DNA from: JANNPJ01 sp965200525
GTDB lineage: Bacteria; Actinomycetota; Actinomycetes; Actinomycetales; Kineosporiaceae
Assembly: GCA_965200525.1 (NCBI GenBank)
Contig: OZ241368.1
Location: 4,712,001-4,776,000, forward strand
Direction: 5' to 3'
Length of the DNA stretch: 64,000 bases
Shown here: one piece after another, positions 41,873 through 50,335 of the stretch
How the letters are laid out: each line of letters opens with the position of its first letter
Numbering within the stretch: position 1 is the first letter of the stretch
The notes under the pieces: generated by a model
What the model saw: only the letters and a program-made list of their open reading frames with translations
What the model was told of the DNA's origin: nothing
The model's database searches: none
Position numbers and translations under genes: made by a program

Positions 41873-43322
41873 CCTCGACCCGCAGGCCGGGGGCGGCGTC
41901 GGCCAAGGTGGTGCGGCCGTTGTTGCGCCGGACCAGTTCGGCCACGATGGCCAGGCCGAGGCCCGCGCCGCCGTCCTCGGTGGCCCGGGCGTCGTCGAGC
42001 CGGACGAACCGCTCGAACACCCGCTCCCGGTCGGCCTCCGGGATGCCCGGGCCGTCGTCGGACACGCTGAACCAGACCTGGTCGCCCGCCACCCCGGCGC
42101 CGAGGCGGACCTGCGAGCGGGCGTGCCGGACGGCGTTGTCGACCAGGTTGGTCAGCACCCGGTGCAGGTCGTCGGCATTCACCCGGACGACGAGTTCGTC
42201 GGCGGAGTGCGCTTTTTCGGTTGGCACGACATCGGTTGGCTCGGCTTCGGTCTGCCGGGCTTCGGTCTGCCGGGCTTCGGTCTGCACGGCGACCCGGGCC
42301 TCCCGGTACCGGGCCGTGATCCGGGTCAGGGTCTCGGCCACCGGCACGAGCTCGGTCGAGCGCCGGGCCGGGCCGGCCGCCTCGTCGACCGCGGCCAGCA
42401 GCAGCAGGCCGTCGGCCAGCGCGGCCAGCCGGCCAGTGTCGGTGAGCAGGTCGTCGGTCAGCTCCTGCCAGTCGACCCGGTCCGGGTGGCGCTGAGCCAC
42501 CTCCAGGTGGGTGCGCATCCCGGCCAGCGGATTGCGCAGCTCGTGGGCGGCGTCGGCGACGAACCGGCGTTGGCTGCGGCGGGCCGTCTCGAGGCGGTCC
42601 AGCATTCCGTTGAGGGTGAGCGCGAGGCGGTGGATCTCGTCGGCCCCGCCCGGCACCGGCAACCGGCCCCCGCCGTCCGCCTGCCCGGTGATCTCCTCGG
42701 CCCCGGCCCGCAGCGCCTCGACCGGGCGCAGAGTGCGACCGATCACCCACCAGGCGATCGCAGTCAGCCCGAACACCAGCGGCAGGAACAGGGCCAGCAA
42801 CGCGAGCCGCAGCACCCGCAGCGTGTCCTGGTCGTCGCCCAGCGGGGCGGCCACCACGACGCTCAGCCGGTCGCCGGCCGGGCCGGCCGAGACCGCCTGC
42901 ACCCGCAGCGGCTGGTTCAGGCCGGCCCGGCCGCCGTCGATCTCGAACCGCCGGCCGGCCAGGGCCCGTCTCAGCTCGGCCGGCTCGAGCAGCGGCACCA
43001 GCCGGTCGACCCCCGGCGATCCGGCCCGGACCCGCTCCTGCGCGTCGATCACCTGCACCAGTTGCAGGCCGGCCACCGGCACCGGCTGGGGCAGCCGGCC
43101 GGCCGCGATCAGATCGGCCACGTCGGAGGCGGTCTGGGTAGCGCCGGCGTCCAGGCTGCGCTCGGCGGTCACCGACAGCGCAGCCAGCAGCAGCATCCCG
43201 CCCACGACCAGTCCGACCGAGAGCCCGGCCGCGCCGATCAGGATCAGCCGCCAGCGAAGGCTGAGCCGATTCCAGGGCCGGCTTCCTCGTTGATCGTGCG
43301 GGCGGTCTCGGGGGCGGGTCAC
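41829..43322 (-). CDS. Sensor histidine kinase with HAMP domain (OmpR-type partner)
   Basis: A 497-residue membrane kinase. First membrane segment about 24-48, a roughly 100-residue extracytoplasmic sensor, second membrane segment about 165-185, HAMP (GRTLRPVEALRAGAEEIT), HisKA with FVADAAHELRNPLAGMRTHLEV, and ATPase motifs LTNLVDNAVRHA, SDDGPGIPEADRERVFERF and GLGLAIV. Between them a 15-bp DNA repeat (42246-42287) encodes TEARQ copies. The GTG start overlaps the regulator stop. It probably controls the divergent secreted protein and ABC exporter genes. The 3' end overlaps nirD. Confidence 0.93.
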   Translation of the reverse strand: MTRPRDRPHDQRGSRPWNRLSLRWRLILIGAAGLSVGLVVGGMLLLAALSVTAERSLDAGATQTASDVADLIAAGRLPQPVPVAGLQLVQVIDAQERVRAGSPGVDRLVPLLEPAELRRALAGRRFEIDGGRAGLNQPLRVQAVSAGPAGDRLSVVVAAPLGDDQDTLRVLRLALLALFLPLVFGLTAIAWWVIGRTLRPVEALRAGAEEITGQADGGGRLPVPGGADEIHRLALTLNGMLDRLETARRSQRRFVADAAHELRNPLAGMRTHLEVAQRHPDRVDWQELTDDLLTDTGRLAALADGLLLLAAVDEAAGPARRSTELVPVAETLTRITARYREARVAVQTEARQTEARQTEAEPTDVVPTEKAHSADELVVRVNADDLHRVLTNLVDNAVRHARSQVRLGAGVAGDQVWFSVSDDGPGIPEADRERVFERFVRLDDARATEDGGAGLGLAIVAELVRRNNGRTTLADAAPGLRVEVSFAGPDSGRAGPR

Positions 43323-43993
43323 GGTGCCGTCGGGCCGGCCCGCACCAGCCGGTAGCCGGCTCCGCGCACCGTCTCCAGCTTCTCCCGGCCGATCTTGCGC
43401 CGGACGTAGCCGATGTAGACCTCGACCACGTTCGGGTCGGTGCCCTCGGCGGCGTCCCAGACGTTGTCCAGCAGTTCGGTCTTGGAGACGACGTGCCCGG
43501 GCCGGCGCATGAAGTACTCCAGCAGGCTGAGCTCGCGGTGGGTCATCACCACCGGCTCGCCGGCCAGCGTGATCTCCCGGGCGGCCGGGTCGAAGACCAG
43601 GTCGCCGACCACCAGCCGGGTGGGCCGCTCGATCGCGCCCCGCCGGACCAGGGCCCGCAGCTTGGCCAGCAGCACGACGTACGAGAACGGCTTGGTCAGG
43701 TAGTCGTCGGCGCCGGCGTCGAGGCCGTCGGCCTGGTCGTACTCGCCGTCCTTGGCCGAGAGCATCAGCACCGGAACCCAGTTGCGCTCGGCCCGCAGCG
43801 TGCGCACCACGTTGTAGCCCGAGAGCCCGGGCAGCATCACGTCCAGGACGACGGCGTCGTGCCGGCCGTGGCGGGCCGCCTCCAGCCCGCTCAGCCCGTC
43901 GGACTCCAGGTCGACCACGAAGCCTTCGGCCTCCAGCCCCCGGCGCAGGGCGCGGGCCAGCCGCATCTGGTCCTCCACCACCAGCAGCCGCAT
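43319..43993 (-). CDS. OmpR/PhoB-family response regulator
   Basis: A 224-residue regulator. The receiver begins MRLLVVEDQMRLARALRRGLEAEGF; the phospho-acceptor Asp is in DAVVLDVMLPGLSGY, and Lys in DDYLTKPFSY. The winged-helix domain has LSLLEYFMRRPGHVVSKTELLDNVWD and VEVYIGYVRRKIGREKLETVRGAGYRL. It is transcribed with the sensor kinase. The intergenic region upstream carries repeated CTCAGG elements about 10-11 bp apart, its likely binding site. Confidence 0.95.
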   Translation of the reverse strand: MRLLVVEDQMRLARALRRGLEAEGFVVDLESDGLSGLEAARHGRHDAVVLDVMLPGLSGYNVVRTLRAERNWVPVLMLSAKDGEYDQADGLDAGADDYLTKPFSYVVLLAKLRALVRRGAIERPTRLVVGDLVFDPAAREITLAGEPVVMTHRELSLLEYFMRRPGHVVSKTELLDNVWDAAEGTDPNVVEVYIGYVRRKIGREKLETVRGAGYRLVRAGPTAP

Positions 43994-44013
43994 GCCCGTA
44001 GCGTGACACGTGA

Positions 44014-44076
44014 CCTGAGGCCGGCTCAGGCCATCTCAGGTGTGTCTCAGGTGGGGTCGAGAGCCTTGATCTCAGG
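44014..44076. promoter_or_regulatory. Tandem CTCAGG repeats, candidate OmpR-type operator
   Basis: CTCAGG occurs at 44025, 44035, 44046 and 44071, and in reverse (CCTGAG) at 44014. The 10- and 11-bp steps place copies on one face of the helix, the arrangement bound by OmpR/PhoB dimers. The cluster lies between the regulator start (43993) and the secreted-protein start (44110), so it can serve both. Confidence 0.65.
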
Positions 44077-44109
44077 TCGATCGAGGCACAACGAGGGGAA
44101 CGTGACCTG

Positions 44110-45234
44110 ATGTCAGTACTTTCGAGGCACCCAGCGGTTCGCTGGACCATTCCGATCGCGGCGGTGGGGATCGCGCTCGGCGGCACGGCGGTGGCCACCC
44201 AGTTGTCCGCCAGCGCCGACAGCACGCTACCGCCGCGCTCCGCGGCCCAGCTGCTGGTCGACGTGCAGACGGCCCGGATCAGCGCCGGCTCCGGAACGGT
44301 GGTCGAGAAGGCCGATCTGGGCCTGCCGTCGCTGCCGGTGGCCGGTGGGTCGGGCAGCTCCGAGCTGTCCGCGCTGCTGTCCGGCAACCACACGTTGCGG
44401 GTCTGGTACTCGGGCCCGTCCAAGGTGCGCGCGGCCCTGCTCGGCACGCTGGGCGAGTCCGACGTGATCCGCAACGGCTCAGATCTGTGGTTCTGGTCGA
44501 GCGACAAGAACACCGCCACCCACCGGCTGCTGCCGACCGACGGGGTGGGTGAGAAGACGCCCACCGTCAACGATCTCGGTGGCCTGACCGGCTCCACCAT
44601 GACTCCGCAGCAGGCCGCCGACCGGGCCCTGGCCGCGGTCGGGACGACGACGTCGGTGAGCACCGATCCGGCGGCCCGTGTGGCCGGGCGCGACGCCTAC
44701 GAGCTGGTCCTGGCTCCGAAAGGCACGGGTTCGCTGATCAAGGAGGTCCGGATCGCGGTGGACGCCGTCCAGCACGTTCCGCTGCGGGTCCAGGTGTTCG
44801 CCCGCAACGCGAGCGAGCCGTCGGCCGAGGTGGGCTTCACCCAGGTCAGCTTCACCCGGCCGGCCGACTCGCAGTTCCGGTTCAGCCCGCCGCCCGGAGC
44901 CAAGATCACCGCAGCGAGCACGCCGTCGGCAACGTCCTCGACCGCCGACCGGGCCCGGGGCAAGGCCGGATCGGCCGCGCGGAACATCGCCGGCAGCGGC
45001 TGGACGTCGGTCGTGCAGGAGAAGCTGCCCGCTACGGTCGATCAGCTGGCGGCCAAGGACGGCCAGCTGGCCGGCGTGCTGCAGACGCTGCCCAAGGTCT
45101 CCGGGAGCTGGGGCTCGGGCCGGTTGCTGAGCTCGAACCTGTTCAGCCTGCTGCTCACCGACGACGGCCGGGTGCTGGCCGGGGCGGTGCCGCCGGATGA
45201 GCTCTACCGGGTTGCCGGGGCGGGCAAACCGTGA
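44110..45234 (+). CDS. Secreted LolA/LppX-like protein
   Basis: A 374-residue exported protein. A Sec-type signal (about 1-37, WTIPIAAVGIALGGTAVATQLSASA) precedes a beta-rich domain resembling the LolA/LppX lipid-carrier fold: GSGTVVEKADLGLPSL, HTLRVWYSGPSKVRAALLG, SDVIRNGSDLWFWSSDKNTATHRLL, VAGRDAYELVLAPKG and IRIAVDAVQHVPLRVQVFAR. There is no lipobox. Its stop overlaps the ABC ATPase start (GTGA), linking it to an ABC-2-type exporter. An envelope stress or lipid-related function is plausible. Fold assignment is by pattern. Confidence 0.82.
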   Translation: MSVLSRHPAVRWTIPIAAVGIALGGTAVATQLSASADSTLPPRSAAQLLVDVQTARISAGSGTVVEKADLGLPSLPVAGGSGSSELSALLSGNHTLRVWYSGPSKVRAALLGTLGESDVIRNGSDLWFWSSDKNTATHRLLPTDGVGEKTPTVNDLGGLTGSTMTPQQAADRALAAVGTTTSVSTDPAARVAGRDAYELVLAPKGTGSLIKEVRIAVDAVQHVPLRVQVFARNASEPSAEVGFTQVSFTRPADSQFRFSPPPGAKITAASTPSATSSTADRARGKAGSAARNIAGSGWTSVVQEKLPATVDQLAAKDGQLAGVLQTLPKVSGSWGSGRLLSSNLFSLLLTDDGRVLAGAVPPDELYRVAGAGKP

Positions 45235-46337
45235 CGGCGCCGGCCGGCCTGTCCACCGGGCCGATCAGCCAGACCGAACCGATCAGCCAGACTGGGCCGG
45301 TGGGGGAGAGCATTCGGGTGGGCGGGAGCGAAACGTCCGGCGGTCCGCAGCCGGCGTCGTCTCCCGGCGCGGTCCTCGGCGCGGTCGCCGGCCCTGAGGC
45401 ACCGGTGCGGATGGCGATCCGGACCGTGGCCCTGACCAAGCGGTTCCGGTCCGGCCAGGTCGCGGTCAACGGGATCGACCTGGCCGTTCCGGAAGGCTCG
45501 GTATTCGGTTTTCTCGGTCCCAACGGCTCGGGCAAGACCACCAGCATCCGGATGATGCTCGGCCTGATCCGGCCCACCGCCGGGCACGCCGAGCTGCTGG
45601 GCCGGCGGATGCCGGAGGCGGCGGCGATCGCCCTGCCGGCCGTCGGCACCCTGGTCGAAGGGCCGGCCTTCCACCCGTACCTGTCCGGGCCGGCCAACCT
45701 GCGCCGGCTCGACCAGGCCGACCGCACCGCCGACCCCCGCACCGGCCGCCGCCGGATCGAGGCCGCGCTCGAGCGGGTCGGCCTGCAGGCCGCGGCGGGC
45801 AAGCGCTACCGGCACTACTCGCTCGGCATGCGGCAGCGGCTGGCTCTGGCCGCGGCCCTGCTGCGGCCCCGGGCCCTGCTGGTGCTGGACGAGCCGACCA
45901 ACGGCCTCGACCCGCAGGGGACCAGGGAGGTCCGCACCCTGATCAGCGAGCTGGCCGGGTCCGGGGTGACCATCTTTCTGTCCACCCACCTGCTCAGCGA
46001 GGTCGAGCAGGTCTGCAGCCACGTCGGCGTCATGCAGGCCGGCAACCTGGTCGCCCAGGGCCCGCTGCCGCAGCTGCGGGCCGGGGTCGAGCCCCGGGTA
46101 CTGGTCTCGACCAGCCGGCCCGATCAGGCCCTTGCCCTGCTCCAGCAGGCCGGCCTGCTCGGCGGGCGGGTCACTCCGGCGGGGGTCGAGGCCCGGCTCG
46201 GGTCGGCCGACCCCGAGGAGCTGATCGTCGCCCTGGTCCGGGCCGGGGTGCCGGTCCGCGGGTTCACCGTCCGGCAAGCCGATCTCGAGGACGTGTTCCT
46301 CGCACTCACCGGGGAGGGCTTCGATGTCTCAGCCTGA
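45231..46337 (+). CDS. ABC transporter ATP-binding protein
   Basis: A 368-residue ATPase with an unusual 60-residue polar N-terminal extension (repeated GPISQTEPISQTGP). Motifs: FLGPNGSGKTTSIRMMLGL (Walker A), YSLGMRQRLALAAALLRP (signature, SLGMR variant), LLVLDEPTNGLDPQG (Walker B) and STHLLSEVEQV (H-loop). The C-terminus has the extension typical of ABC-2 exporters of the drug/bacitracin-resistance type. GTG start inside GTGA; its end overlaps the permease start by 14 nt. Substrate unknown. Confidence 0.93.
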   Translation: MTAPAGLSTGPISQTEPISQTGPVGESIRVGGSETSGGPQPASSPGAVLGAVAGPEAPVRMAIRTVALTKRFRSGQVAVNGIDLAVPEGSVFGFLGPNGSGKTTSIRMMLGLIRPTAGHAELLGRRMPEAAAIALPAVGTLVEGPAFHPYLSGPANLRRLDQADRTADPRTGRRRIEAALERVGLQAAAGKRYRHYSLGMRQRLALAAALLRPRALLVLDEPTNGLDPQGTREVRTLISELAGSGVTIFLSTHLLSEVEQVCSHVGVMQAGNLVAQGPLPQLRAGVEPRVLVSTSRPDQALALLQQAGLLGGRVTPAGVEARLGSADPEELIVALVRAGVPVRGFTVRQADLEDVFLALTGEGFDVSA

Positions 46338-47289
46338 AGGCTCGACCGCGACCATCACGGGCTCCGCCATCGGGAGCACCGCGAGCTTCGCGAGCACCGC
46401 GACCATTGCCGCGCCCTGGCCGAGCGACGAACCCGGCGCCGCCGAGGTCGGCCGATCACGAGCGCGGGCGATCGGCCGGCTGCTCGGCTCCGAACTCCTG
46501 CTGATCTTCGGCCGGCGGCGCAACTGGGCGGCGCTGCTGGCCCTGGCCGCGGTGCCGGTCATGATCGCCGTCTCGGTCAAGTTCTGGGCGGCCCCGGGCG
46601 GCGGCGGGGGCGGGCTGAACGACGGCCTGGTCGGCCAGATCACCCACAACGGCATCTTCGTCGCCCTGTTCGCGCTGAACCTGGAACTGCCGCTGTTCCT
46701 GCCGCTGGCAGTGGCCATGATCTCGTCCGACGCCATTGCCGGCGAGGCCAACTCCGGCACCCTGCGCTACCTGCTCACGGTGCCGGTGCACCGCACCCGG
46801 CTGCTGGCCGTGAAGTATTCCGCGGTGGTTGTTTTCGCGATCGTGGCCACCCTTGTGGTGGCGGTTACCGGGCTGGTGTTCGGGCTGGCCCTGTTCGGCG
46901 GCGGCACCGTGACCCTGCTCTCCGGCAGTCAGGTGTCGTTCGGGGTCGGGCTCTGGCGGCTGCTGCTGGTCTGCGGCTATCTGGCGGTGGCGATGGCCGC
47001 GCTGGGGGCGATCGGGCTGTTCGTCTCCACCCTCACCGAGCAGCCGATCGGGGCCACCGTGGCCGTGCTGGTGGTCTGCATCGGCAGCCAGATCACCACC
47101 TCGATCTCCCAGCTGCACGCCGTCCACCCGTTCCTGCCCACCTACTACTGGTCGTACTTCGGTGACCTGCTGCGCGACCCGATCGCCACCCAGCAGATCG
47201 ATCGGGGGCTGCTGGTGTCGGCCGTCTACGTCGTGGTCTTCACCGCCGCGAGCTGGGCCCGGTTCGCCGGACGCGACGTCACCAGCTGA
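46324..47289 (+). CDS. ABC-2-type permease
   Basis: A 321-residue membrane protein. After about 55 polar residues come six membrane segments, beginning NWAALLALAAVPVMIAVSVKF and including FALNLELPLFLPLAVAMISSDAIAGEANSGTLRYLLTVPVHRTRLLAVKY, the typical ABC-2 loop following the second segment. It forms a transporter with the preceding ATPase; with the secreted protein and the divergent two-component genes this looks like an envelope-response module. Confidence 0.92.
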   Translation: MSQPEGSTATITGSAIGSTASFASTATIAAPWPSDEPGAAEVGRSRARAIGRLLGSELLLIFGRRRNWAALLALAAVPVMIAVSVKFWAAPGGGGGGLNDGLVGQITHNGIFVALFALNLELPLFLPLAVAMISSDAIAGEANSGTLRYLLTVPVHRTRLLAVKYSAVVVFAIVATLVVAVTGLVFGLALFGGGTVTLLSGSQVSFGVGLWRLLLVCGYLAVAMAALGAIGLFVSTLTEQPIGATVAVLVVCIGSQITTSISQLHAVHPFLPTYYWSYFGDLLRDPIATQQIDRGLLVSAVYVVVFTAASWARFAGRDVTS

Positions 47290-47325
47290 GGCGGGATCCG
47301 ACGGCGAGTCGGGCGCAGCCTCGGC

Positions 47326-48816
47326 TCAACTCTGACCGGGCGTGGCCGTGCTGGCTCGATGGCCGAAGAGGTCTTCCAGAACCTCGAACAGGTCGGGGTC
47401 GGCCAGCACGACCACGTCGTCCTCGGCCTGGAGGACGGCGCCCGGCCGGATCGGCACCAGTTCGCTGCTGCGGACCACGATGCTGACCCAGATCTCCCCG
47501 ACTTGATCGGTCAGCTGCTCGATGGTCAGCCCGTCGGCGACGGACCCGGCGCGCACCCGCAACCGCTGAACCCCGCCGGGTTCGTCGCGAAGGCGCACCC
47601 CCAGGGCCCACGGCTCCGGTTCGAGGGTCCGCATCGGCAGCCGCAACCGCCGGGCCACCGTCGGGACCAGACCGCCCTGGAACAGCACGGAGAGCACCAC
47701 GACCACGACCACGATGCCGAACAACCGCTCCGCCCCGGGGACGCCTGCTGCCCGCAGCAGTTCGGCCAGCAGGATCGGCACCGCCCCCTTCAGCCCGGCG
47801 AACAGCACGAAGTTGCGCTCGTTCGGTTGCAGCCGGGCCGGGATCAGGCACAGCCCGACCAGCACCGGGCGGATCACCAGGGCCAGCACGACCCCCAGGA
47901 CCAGCCCCGGGCCCCAGACGTCGGCCCGGGAGAGCACCTCGAGATCGACAGTCAGGCCCAGCACCACGAACGCCACGATCTCGCCGCAACTGGCAAGCGC
48001 CGAGTGGAAGCGCTCGATCTCCCGCTTGTACGGAGCGCTGCTGTCGCCGATCAGGATGCCGGCCACGAAGACGGCCAGAAACCCCGAACCGTGAGCCAGG
48101 GTGCCGATTCCGTAGAGGATGAAGGCACAGGCGACCGTTCGCACCGGATACAGGGCCTCGCTCGGCAGCGGCACCTGACGGATGAACCACAGCATCGCCT
48201 GGGCCCCGATCACGCCGACCGCGGTGCCGATCACCATCTGCAGCCCGAACTCCACGCCGATCCGGGCGAAGGCGCCCCCGCTCACCCCGCCGGCGGCCAG
48301 CAGACTGGCCATCAGGGCGATGCCCACCGGGTCGTTGGCGCCGGACTCGCCCTCCAGAATGGTCCCGCTGCGCCCGGCGATCTCCCGCTTGCCCAGCACC
48401 GAGAAGACCACCGCCGGATCGGTGGGGGCCACCGCGGTGGCCACCAGCAGGGCCGGGTACCAGTCCAGTCCGATGACGGCGTGCAGCAGCAGCGCCCCGG
48501 CGCCGGCGGTGAGGAACGTCCCGGCCACCCCGACGATCGCGATCGGCCCGGCCGCGGCCCGGAATTTCGACCAGCCGATGTGCAGCCCGCCGTCGAACAG
48601 CACCAGCACCAGGGCCAGGGTGACCACTCGCTCGACCGTGACCTCGCGCAGGTCGCCCAGATCGGGGACCACGGCTACCGCGATCGCGGCCCCGGCCAGC
48701 ATCAGCAGCGGAGCCGGCACCTTCAGCCGCTCGGTCAGCCGGTTCGACAGCACCGCGGCCAGCAGAGCCAGGCTGGCCAGCAGGACCACAAGGGCGTAGT
48801 GATACGTCTCGGACAC
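47326..48816 (-). CDS. CPA1-type cation/proton antiporter with TrkA_C domain
   Basis: A 496-residue protein with about 12-13 membrane segments (1-400) and a cytoplasmic RCK/TrkA_C-like domain (about 405-485: LRVRAGSVADGLTIEQL, IWVSIVVRSSELVPIRPGAVLQAEDDVVVLADPDLFEVLEDLF). The transport core shows VATAVAPTDPAVVFSVL and ESGANDPVGIALMASLL, the Asp-containing ion-binding motifs of NhaP2/CvrA antiporters. It probably exchanges K+ or Na+ for H+ and is nucleotide-gated. Monocistronic. Confidence 0.93.
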   Translation of the reverse strand: MSETYHYALVVLLASLALLAAVLSNRLTERLKVPAPLLMLAGAAIAVAVVPDLGDLREVTVERVVTLALVLVLFDGGLHIGWSKFRAAAGPIAIVGVAGTFLTAGAGALLLHAVIGLDWYPALLVATAVAPTDPAVVFSVLGKREIAGRSGTILEGESGANDPVGIALMASLLAAGGVSGGAFARIGVEFGLQMVIGTAVGVIGAQAMLWFIRQVPLPSEALYPVRTVACAFILYGIGTLAHGSGFLAVFVAGILIGDSSAPYKREIERFHSALASCGEIVAFVVLGLTVDLEVLSRADVWGPGLVLGVVLALVIRPVLVGLCLIPARLQPNERNFVLFAGLKGAVPILLAELLRAAGVPGAERLFGIVVVVVVLSVLFQGGLVPTVARRLRLPMRTLEPEPWALGVRLRDEPGGVQRLRVRAGSVADGLTIEQLTDQVGEIWVSIVVRSSELVPIRPGAVLQAEDDVVVLADPDLFEVLEDLFGHRASTATPGQS

Positions 48817-49069
48817 GGGGCTCCCGGCGTTCGTAGGGGTCTGGACAGGACGAAGACCTTGCCGACCAGACTTCCCGGCGCACCACCAGGGAGCCTACCG
48901 CTGAACGGAAATGCGCGACCCTCGGTATCGGGGCGTCAACTGTCCGTCCACCATGCCGGGGTTTAGTGGAAAAGCAGGCCTGACCTGCGGCCCCGCGCGA
49001 TGCATCGGCCCGTGATGCCCCTATTGTCGTGCTCATGACGAAGCGATCCGCCCGGTCCGGAACCGCATC

Positions 49070-50335
49070 GTGAGCGACCTGGTGGACGGCGGCCCCGAGC
49101 CGGCCCTCACGCTCAGCGGGGGTGCGGATCGGCTCGAGGTGCTGTTCCAGGACTCCCCGATGCTCGACGCCGTGATCGAGGAGATCAAGGGCCGGCAGAT
49201 CCGGATCGGCGAGCACTGGCTGAGCGACTTCGCCTCCTGCAACTATCTCGGCTTCGACCTCGAGCCCTCGATCATGGACGCCGTGGATCGTGAGGTGCGC
49301 CGCTGGGGCACCCACCCAAGCTGGTCGCGGATGCTCGGCAACCCCCGGCTCTACCTCGACATCGAGGACCGCCTGACCGAGCTGCTCGGAGCCCCGGACT
49401 GCCTGGTGCTGCCGACCATCACCCACATCCATCTCACCGTCCTGCCGGTGCTGGCGGCCAAGGGCTGGATCTTCGTCGACGCGCAGGCCCACCGCACGAT
49501 GTACGACGGCTGCCGGGCGGCGGCCGGGGCCGGGGCCACGCTGCGGCGTTACCCGGCCAACGACCTGGCCGAGCTGGAGCGGATGCTGAGCTCGGCCCCG
49601 CCGTCCGTGCCCAAGGTGATCTGCACCGACGGCGTCAACAGCATGACCGGCAACCTGTGTGACGTCGCCGCGCTGGCCGCCCTGGCCCGCCGCTACGACG
49701 CGCTGCTCTACATCGACGACGCCCACGGGTTCGGGGTGCTGGGCGAGCGCTCGCCGGCCGAGCTGTGCGACTACGGCGCCCGGGGCAACAGCATCGTCCG
49801 CCACGTCGGCGAGAGCTACGACAACATCGTGCTGGTCGGCGGGTTCTCCAAGGCCTACTCGTCCCTGCTGGCGTTCCTGGCCCTGCCGACGGCCCTGAAG
49901 CAGCGGCTGAAGGTGGCCGCCTCGCCGTACCTGTACTCCGGGCCGTCGCCGACCGCCTCGCTGGCCACCGTGCTGGCCGGGTTCGACGTCAACGAGCAGC
50001 GGGGTGAGCAGATCCGGGCCGACCTGCACCGCCGCACGGCCCGGACCCTCGCCGTCCTGGACGAACTGCAGATCTTCAGCCGTAACACCTCCGGCCTGCC
50101 GATCATCGAGATCCCGCTCGGGCGGCCCGACGACCTGCCGGCCGTCGGCCGGTTCCTCTTCGACCAGGGAATCTACGTCACCCTGGCCGCCTATCCGCTG
50201 GTACCGCGGTCCGAGGTCGGGTTCCGGGTTCAGCTCACCGCGGCCAACACCGATGCCGAGGTGGAGCACCTCGGCACCGTCCTGGCCCGGCTGGCGGCCT
50301 CCTTCCCCCTGCAGAACGAGAGGCCGGCGAGATGA
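49070..50335 (+). CDS. PLP-dependent alpha-oxoamine synthase-family enzyme (AONS/KBL-like)
   Basis: A 421-residue enzyme of fold-type I. Family residues are readable: the PLP-stacking His in DAQAHRTMYDGC, Asp and His in LLYIDDAHGFGVLGE, and the Schiff-base Lys in VLVGGFSKAYSSLLAF. Such enzymes condense an amino acid with an acyl thioester, releasing CO2 (biotin, sphingoid, aminoketone and CAI-1 autoinducer pathways). No biotin genes adjoin. The gene starts GTG and its stop overlaps a methyltransferase start, implying that the product is then methylated. The substrate is not predictable; a biotin role seems unlikely from context. Confidence 0.88.
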   Translation: MSDLVDGGPEPALTLSGGADRLEVLFQDSPMLDAVIEEIKGRQIRIGEHWLSDFASCNYLGFDLEPSIMDAVDREVRRWGTHPSWSRMLGNPRLYLDIEDRLTELLGAPDCLVLPTITHIHLTVLPVLAAKGWIFVDAQAHRTMYDGCRAAAGAGATLRRYPANDLAELERMLSSAPPSVPKVICTDGVNSMTGNLCDVAALAALARRYDALLYIDDAHGFGVLGERSPAELCDYGARGNSIVRHVGESYDNIVLVGGFSKAYSSLLAFLALPTALKQRLKVAASPYLYSGPSPTASLATVLAGFDVNEQRGEQIRADLHRRTARTLAVLDELQIFSRNTSGLPIIEIPLGRPDDLPAVGRFLFDQGIYVTLAAYPLVPRSEVGFRVQLTAANTDAEVEHLGTVLARLAASFPLQNERPAR

